A stretch of DNA of 64,000 nt, taken from the NCBI RefSeq assembly GCF_047511655.1, contig NC_133393.1, positions 2,175,001 through 2,239,000 on the forward strand. The letters run 5' to 3'. Of the stretch, positions 58,809-64,000 are shown one piece after another. Made by a program: the position numbers and the translations under genes. The notes beneath the pieces were generated by a model that saw nothing but the letters and a program-made list of their open reading frames with translations, did not search any database and was not told the origin of the DNA. Numbering within the stretch: the stretch's first letter is position 1; every line of letters starts with the position of its first letter. This stretch comes from Castor canadensis (lineage: Eukaryota; Chordata; Mammalia; Rodentia; Castoridae).

Positions 58809-59629
58809 GTAAAAGAAAGAAAAGGAGGAAGAAATAAAGATTAGAAAGAAAAGACTAGGAAGGGCTAGGAAGATCGTTAAGAGACAAATTTAGTGACAGA
58901 CATTGTGCCTTACATAATTATGACTCGACTTAAATCCTGAGTAGTGATTCTAAATTACAGTTTAAATTTTTTTTTACTATAATTCAAGAGACCTTTATCC
59001 AAAACATTGCTCCCAGGCCTTATTATGGGCTTGAATTGCCACTTCATTGTATAGTTGAACATGTTGAAACATGACCTTCCTGTAATTAGGTCACACAGAG
59101 CACAAATCTTGTTAGGAAGCCTTCTGGGATTCCAGATGACTCCTCTAAAACGTTAAGGAAGTCCATTCTGGGCATTAAAGCAACCAGTGCTGCTACAGCT
59201 AGATATGTACAACATAAGATAGATGTTCATAGGTTTTCACTTTGATTTTTCCTTTCTAGGGAAGGAAAAAATCAGTTTCCCTCTCTCCTTTTTCATTCTT
59301 GGTTGGGTCTTGCTATCAAAAGATAGACTAACAAGAAAACATACAGATTTATGTAAGGAAACAAAACTCTTGAAGTGCTTGAAGGGATTCCAAGTTGGGT
59401 AGCAGGTTTATAGTCATGTCCTTTGTAAATTCTGCAAATGATAATCTCTCCTATCTTTTTTTATTTAACCTCAGTTAAAATTTCATTTTAGAAAAAGAGG
59501 TCACCCACACAAAAAAAGGTCATTTTTAGCATGTTGTTTAAAGTATATATTAGAAAGGGCCTTTTGGTCATTAGAGTTTTCTTAAACATAAAAGAAATAA
59601 CTGTGATGGATCATGGTTGTGTGTGTATG

Positions 59630-59800
59630 TTTTTTTGGTTTTTCTTTTGGTGGGATTGGGGTATGAATTTAGGGCTTTGTACTTGCAAACAGGTGCTCTT
59701 GAACAACTTGAGCCATGCCTCCAGTCCATTTTGGTCTGGTTATTTTGGAGATTGGGGCGGGGGTCCCATGAACTATTTGCCAGGGCTGACTGGGCCACAG
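59630..59800 (-). mobile_element. Composite B1+ID SINE fragment, minus strand
   Basis: TTTTGGTGGGATTGGGGTAT, CTTGAGCCATGCCTCCAGTC; the B1 half is cut at 59800. Confidence 0.6.
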
Positions 59801-60530
59801 TTTGAAAGAGTATTTTTTCTTTATGGATAATACTCACTTGGAGAACATTGTATAACGTTTGTTAGAATTACTTAAACTGTAAAAAAAATTATCAGGTCAT
59901 CTGCTGACTCTTTTTCATTATGTTAATATGTCAGATTAAATCACACAAGATGGTAGCAGCATCTATCAGAAGACTTACCATCCTGCCTTGCAGAGCCGGG
60001 CACCATCCTCTTTCCAGAGATTGGAATTGCTCTCTTTAGGATTTATTTCTGCCATCTTACATTTTCTGTAGTTTAGGGTTTTATTTGTGGGGTGTTTGGT
60101 TTTGTGTCTACTTGTCTTTTTCACTGGATGAGTTCAGTTTTCTCCTAAGGGTTAATAGCCACACAGTCTCCTTTTATTCTGTAAAACACTTAACTGTTTT
60201 CGTTTGAGCCCCTACCTGCTCATCCCACCCTGCCCTGTTTGTGTGACTGGTTTATCTGGGATGTGATCTTAGGTAGTGGAAGTAAAAGACTAGGGAGAGG
60301 ACCAACAAAGGGTGCTGATCTTCCCTGTGGGTAACTAGGAGTCAGGCTCTGAAGATCCTGTAGAGACTGCCTCAGGAAGCTGTAGTTAAAGCTTTCTCCT
60401 GGAGGGACAAAAGCCAGCTCCCCTTGGGTATGCACTAAGAATCAAAGGCCCTTCCACACCACCAGAAAGCCCTGAGGCAAGAATGAAGATGCTCCCTGCA
60501 GCACTTGCTTGAGTTAGGGCACTAGTAGCT

Positions 60531-60558
60531 GGCACAGGCACAGGCACAGGCACAGGCT
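60531..60558 (+). repeat. (GGCACA)n short tandem repeat
   Basis: Four and a half hexamer units in RAB23 intron 3. Confidence 0.8.
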
Positions 60559-61450
60559 GTTCAACACCCTGTCAGTAGTACATCTTCCTCCTCAAAGGAG
60601 CACTTTGGCAGTTCTTACAGACTTGTGGTCTCCCCCCATTCTATCCCCTACTAATGATTGGAGAGGTGCTACGGGTATCTTTTTCTCTTTTATCCCTTCA
60701 GTCCTTGGTTTTTAAAATAGCCTTTAGCTTTGTCGTAATCATTCTTGCTGCTATTTGGCACCATCTGTTCCTCCAAGAGGTTTTTTGGTTTTGTTTTTAA
60801 GAGAATGAGACTTACACACCTGGAAATGAGATCTTACACACACCCTGTTGTGTCCTCAAATTTAAATGACAGTTGACTAATACAAAATTCTAGCCTTAAA
60901 GCTAACAGAGTATGATCGTGTAATATCTTATTTGTAGTTTGAGTAAATATTAGAGCTTCAGTAAATACACATTTTTAACAAAATGCTAACGTGACCTCTT
61001 TAGTTATTTAGTTTATAAAATACCCAGACGCAGCTTCCACTTTTACAGTAATAGCTAGCGGCTGCATTTCTTCCATCCTGTGCTCTTTGCTTTCTTCAGG
61101 TTATTCTCTCTGCTGATACACAAACTATTACCATTTTTGGCCTTAGAGTGTCTCAGGTGGCCCAGGCATGTCTTGAGTCTTACCATTCAAGTTTACCATT
61201 CTTTCTACCTTTTATGATGCAATTGAAGGTCAGTTTTTTGTGATGGTGCAAAAAGAACAAGTGCAGAGTACTTAAACATGTTGATAAACATTGGCTCTTT
61301 GACTTGTAGAATATGGTTTATATGAGAAACGTAAGCTGTTCACCATTGATCGTGGGAAGGAAGGCTGTTGTGAATAGGTAGAAGTTTCCCCCACCATGTA
61401 TAGGATTGTTTCATCAGTATCAATAACATTTCTATTTTGTGACCTTACAG

Positions 61451-61607
61451 GAGCCCAGGCCTGTGTGCTTGTCTTTTCTACTACAGACAGGGAGTCTTTT
61501 GAAGCAGTTTCCAGCTGGAGAGAAAAAGTAGCAGCTGAAGTTGGAGACATTCCAGCTGTGCTCGTACAAAACAAGATTGACCTCTTGGATGACTCTTGTA
61601 TAAAAAA
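61451..61607 (+). CDS. RAB23: RAB23 coding exon 3 (residues 81-132 plus 2 nt of codon 133, G4 motif)
   Basis: This 157-nt exon has a pyrimidine-rich acceptor (CTTACAG ending at 61450) and a strong GTAAGA donor at 61608. It encodes the beta-4 core GAQACVLVFSTTD, the following helix with SWREKV, and the G4 guanine-specificity motif NKID at residues 121-124, then LLDDSCIK. The phase enters as 1 and leaves as 2. An in-frame ATG at 61396 is intronic and is not a start. Ala108 and Ala116 differ from Val and Thr in the human protein as I remember it. The next exon, which should begin with the rest of an Asn codon and an Glu-rich helix, is not found before 64000. Confidence 0.95.
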
Positions 61608-62194
61608 GTAAGACAGCTAGGGGAAGGGAGTGATGATTCTATCAAGTTAAAACACATCTTAAAGTAAGCTTTAAGAAGTTATAAGATAAGAGTAGTTACT
61701 TTAAGGCTTTCATTCACTTAAATTTCTCTGTGTACTATTGTTTGTGATTGGTTTAGGTTACAAAAGCACAGTAGGGCGACTAAATGATGATGAAATGCAA
61801 TTCAGAAAGCCAGAAGAGAGCTCTCACTTGAAGAAGTGATCAGTGTTTCAGGAGCTAGACCTGTTTAACCTGATTTAAGCATTATAAAATCTATATGTTA
61901 CTCCATTAATATGTACAATTCTGATGTTTTTACATGCCAGTTAAAGATAAAATTAGCACTTCCTTAATGTTCCCAAAGCCCTGGATTCAGTCCCTAGCAC
62001 ATAAATAAAATAATACATTTAAGTGATAAATAATTTTTAAGAATACTCAGATTGATTTGTAAGTAGAAGAAATTAAAAGAATCCAGTCTTAAATCTTTAC
62101 CCCCACAAATCCAAATTTTCATACTAAATCAAAACTGGATATAAGGTCTTTTTTTCATATTTTTTGGGGTGGGGGAGCATGTGGAGTTTTTGTT

Positions 62195-62276
62195 TGTTTC
62201 TGGGTACTGGGGATTAAACCTGAAGCCTCATGCATGTTAGGCAAGAGCTCTACCACTTGAGCTATGTTCCCAGTCC
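62195..62276 (-). mobile_element. ID SINE, minus strand, RAB23 intron 4
   Basis: TACTGGGGATTAAACCTGAA and CTACCACTTGAGCTATGTTC. A degraded B1 on + follows at 62308-62400. Confidence 0.65.
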
Positions 62277-62639
62277 TATATAGTAAGAATATCAAGGGAA
62301 GCAACCTTAAGCAGGTGTGACGGCACACACCAGTAATCGGGGACATCTCAGGTTCTACCATGGTGAGCCCCAGGCTAGGCTGGGCTAGATGGGAGACCTC
62401 TTCTGTGGGTAGCGGGGAAGGGGAAGGGGAAAGGAGGGCATCTTTAAATGTTTCAGTAGGTACAGAAGTACTATCCTATATTGATGAATTTTAGTAGAAG
62501 AGTTTGGGTCCATATTGTTTTGTATATTTAGAATGATTAGATTTAAATTGGTAAAGAGTTTAGCATCCAGGTAATTTCTGTGTATAAGTATATACTTATT
62601 TCATTATTAGTGTTTTTGCCAGCTTTAAAAATCTTTTTA

Positions 62640-63320
62640 TGTGTTCTTCTGTTATTTATCTGTTGCTGTATAACCAATTAGTCCATAATTTAGTGGCTTA
62701 AACAACAGACTTTTTCTGGTGTTTGTGGGTGGGGAGTTTGGGAGTGATTCTGCATGAGGTTGCAGTCAAGATGCTGCAGGATCCACTGTTTTTGAGACAG
62801 TGTCTCACTATGCAGCCCAGGCTGCCTTGAACTCACGATCCTCCTGCCTCAGTATACAGAGTGCTGGGATTACAGGTATGTGCCACCATGTGAACCTTAA
62901 AGGATTCACCCTTTTTTTTTTTCTTTTTCTGTAGTACTGAGGATTGAACCCAGTGCCTCATGCATGCTAGGCCAGCGCTCTAACCCTTGAGCTGTGCCCC
63001 TAGCCCCCAGTCTGAAGGATCCACTCCTGAGGAGGCTTACTCACTTGGCAGTAGGCCTTAGCTCCTTGCAGTATGAGCCTCTTCTTGGGGCTGCTTGAGT
63101 GTTCTCACTGTATGGCAGCTATTTCCCCGGGAGCAGGTGGTCCAAGAGCAAGCAAGGCAGAAACAGCAATGCTTCTTACCACCCAGCCTCAGAAACCACA
63201 TTCTGTCACTTCTGCTTTATTCTACTGGGCACACAGAGTAACCTTAATTACAAAAGGGTATGGATTCCAGGAGGTGGGGTCACTGGGAGCCATTCCTATA
63301 ACATGAGTACTGCAATCCTA
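62640..63320 (+). repeat. Ancient interspersed repeat, split by two minus-strand SINEs
   Basis: 62655-62780 (TTGCTGTATAACCAATTAG and TTTAGTGGCTTAAACAACAG) and 63008-63320 (GGGGCTGCTTGAGTGTTCTC, GGCAGCTATTTCCCC) fit a widespread mammalian repeat that I recognise but cannot name with confidence. SINEs fill 62787-63007. Confidence 0.45.
62787..63007 (-). mobile_element. B1 and ID SINEs side by side, minus strand
   Basis: B1 at 62787-62893 (GCAGCCCAGGCTGCCTTGAA), ID at 62911-63007 (GAGGATTGAACCCAGTGCCT); both interrupt an ancient repeat. Confidence 0.7.
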
Positions 63321-63365
63321 GTTAAAATAAAATCAAGGGTCCTAACAAAACTAAAATTAGGAGTT

Positions 63366-63470
63366 GTCTTTGTTTATTTATTTATTTATTTTTTTGATGG
63401 GACTGAGGTTGAACTCAGGGCTTCCTGCTTGCATAGAAGGTGCTCTGCCACTTGAGCCACACCTCCAACC
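63366..63470 (-). mobile_element. ID-like SINE, minus strand
   Basis: (TTTA)n reversed tail at 63370-63390, then GGGACTGAGGTTGAACTCAG and CACTTGAGCCACACCTCCAA. Confidence 0.7.
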
Positions 63471-63559
63471 CAGGAGTCTAGTCTTGTATACTCAGGCATT
63501 ACTGTGCTAACTTTGGCTTTTGGTAACAAGGTTGTTTCTTTCCAGTAAGGATAAAATAA

Positions 63560-63752
63560 GATGCCTGGAATCCTAGCTACTTGGGAGGATTTCAGTTAGA
63601 AGCCAGCCCAGGCAAATAGTTCTCGAGACCCTATCTCTTGAAAATAACCAACACAAAAAAGGGCTAGCAGCACAGCTCAAGTGCTGGCCTAGCAAGCATG
63701 AGGCCCTGGGTTCTAACCCTAGTAATGCAAAAATAAATAAATAAATAAATAA
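63560..63752 (+). mobile_element. Composite B1+ID SINE with (AAAT)n tail
   Basis: B1 half (AATCCTAGCTACTTGGGAGG, shortened), linker AAATAACCAACACAAAAAAG, ID half 63660-63728, tail of AAAT units. Confidence 0.75.
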
Positions 63753-64000
63753 CAGTCTAAGATTTTTTTCAGAGTGTGATAAATTCAAATGCTGTTAAAA
63801 AGAAAAGTAACTAAGGTATTATATAAAGAAAAATGATATTCACTTACTTTGTGGCCAGTTACTATTGATTTTATAGAAAAGTGTCCTGTTTGTAGCTCAA
63901 GTGTAATGATTGGTGTTTACCTCATGAGTAGTGAATACTGAAAGTCCTGTGTAAGCACTAAGTGAGTGCTTAGCTGTCGGTGAGTTTCATTTAATGGGAC

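Larger units (their letters stand above)
57000..61450 (+). other. RAB23 intron 3, outside the listed SINEs
   Basis: Unassigned sequence with scattered B1/ID copies and the short hexamer repeat. No additional Rab-like exon is visible on the + strand; no gene is recognised on the minus strand. Confidence 0.5.
44770..64000 (+). other. RAB23: RAB23 gene (5' part, runs off the right edge)
   Basis: This is the gene span from the inferred first exon in the CpG island to the window end. Three coding exons are visible, separated by introns of about 8.6-8.7 kb, 2,399 bp and 5,183 bp; a fourth intron starts at 61608 and is still open at 64000. The joined exons read through with no stop and encode a Rab GTPase with all motifs expected up to G4. 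RAB23 cycles between GDP and GTP forms, acts in ciliary/endosomal trafficking and autophagy, and antagonises Sonic hedgehog signalling; loss causes the mouse open brain phenotype and human Carpenter syndrome (established knowledge). The exons for the last GTPase strands, the SAK-like G5 motif and the prenylated C-terminus are not in the window. The transcription start is inferred. Confidence 0.9.

Noticed and set aside
61396..61450. ATG upstream of the third coding exon as an alternative start
   Set aside because: It lies in the intron before a clear acceptor, and the protein would lack the P-loop and switch regions.

Overview
This is vertebrate nuclear DNA from a rodent. It carries 7SL-derived B1 SINEs, ID-type tRNA-derived SINEs and young L1 copies. 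The abundant B1 + ID-like composite SINE is a form I associate with castorimorph rodents (beaver and relatives); that genus-level guess is unverified. There are no operons, CRISPR arrays or bacterial features.

The only protein-coding gene I can support is RAB23, on the + strand and cut off by the right edge. A CpG island at about 44.25-45.27 kb is its TATA-less promoter, with four GC boxes and two NRF-1 palindromes, followed by a non-coding first exon whose donor is either 44846 or 44987. Coding exons are 53628-53782 (start codon and P-loop), 56182-56267 (WDTAGQEE) and 61451-61607 (NKID). They join in frame with intron phases 2, 1 and 2 and give residues 1-132 plus two bases of codon 133, of about 237 in mammalian RAB23. 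The rest lies beyond 64000. RAB23 is a small GTPase of the primary cilium/endosome system that dampens Hedgehog signalling.

Positions 1 to about 44.1 kb look intergenic. They hold three copies of one young L1 family (18.3-20.3 kb +, 27.9-31.3 kb +, 36.6-37.5 kb -), each 5'-truncated and flanked by a clear target-site duplication. There are also older L1, L2, MIR and MaLR remains, a 409-bp solo LTR nested in an old L1 at 40.4 kb, and dozens of SINEs. Repeat-poor stretches (2.2-6.1, 20.3-22.3, 24.95-27.4 and 31.3-32.6 kb) are the places where distal regulatory DNA could sit, but nothing in the sequence alone proves it. RAB23 intron 1 is largely an ancient antisense L1 (45.7-50.6 kb) riddled with SINEs.

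The unusual structures are a perfect 14-bp-stem hairpin with a 3-nt loop (12484-12514), a 50-bp-period tandem duplication with a palindromic core (36345-36439), a diverged pair of segments with no assigned family (25471/27822), B1-B1-ID trimer SINEs, and several nested insertions. I saw no convincing new biological system; the window reads as an ordinary mammalian locus with an informative transposon record.
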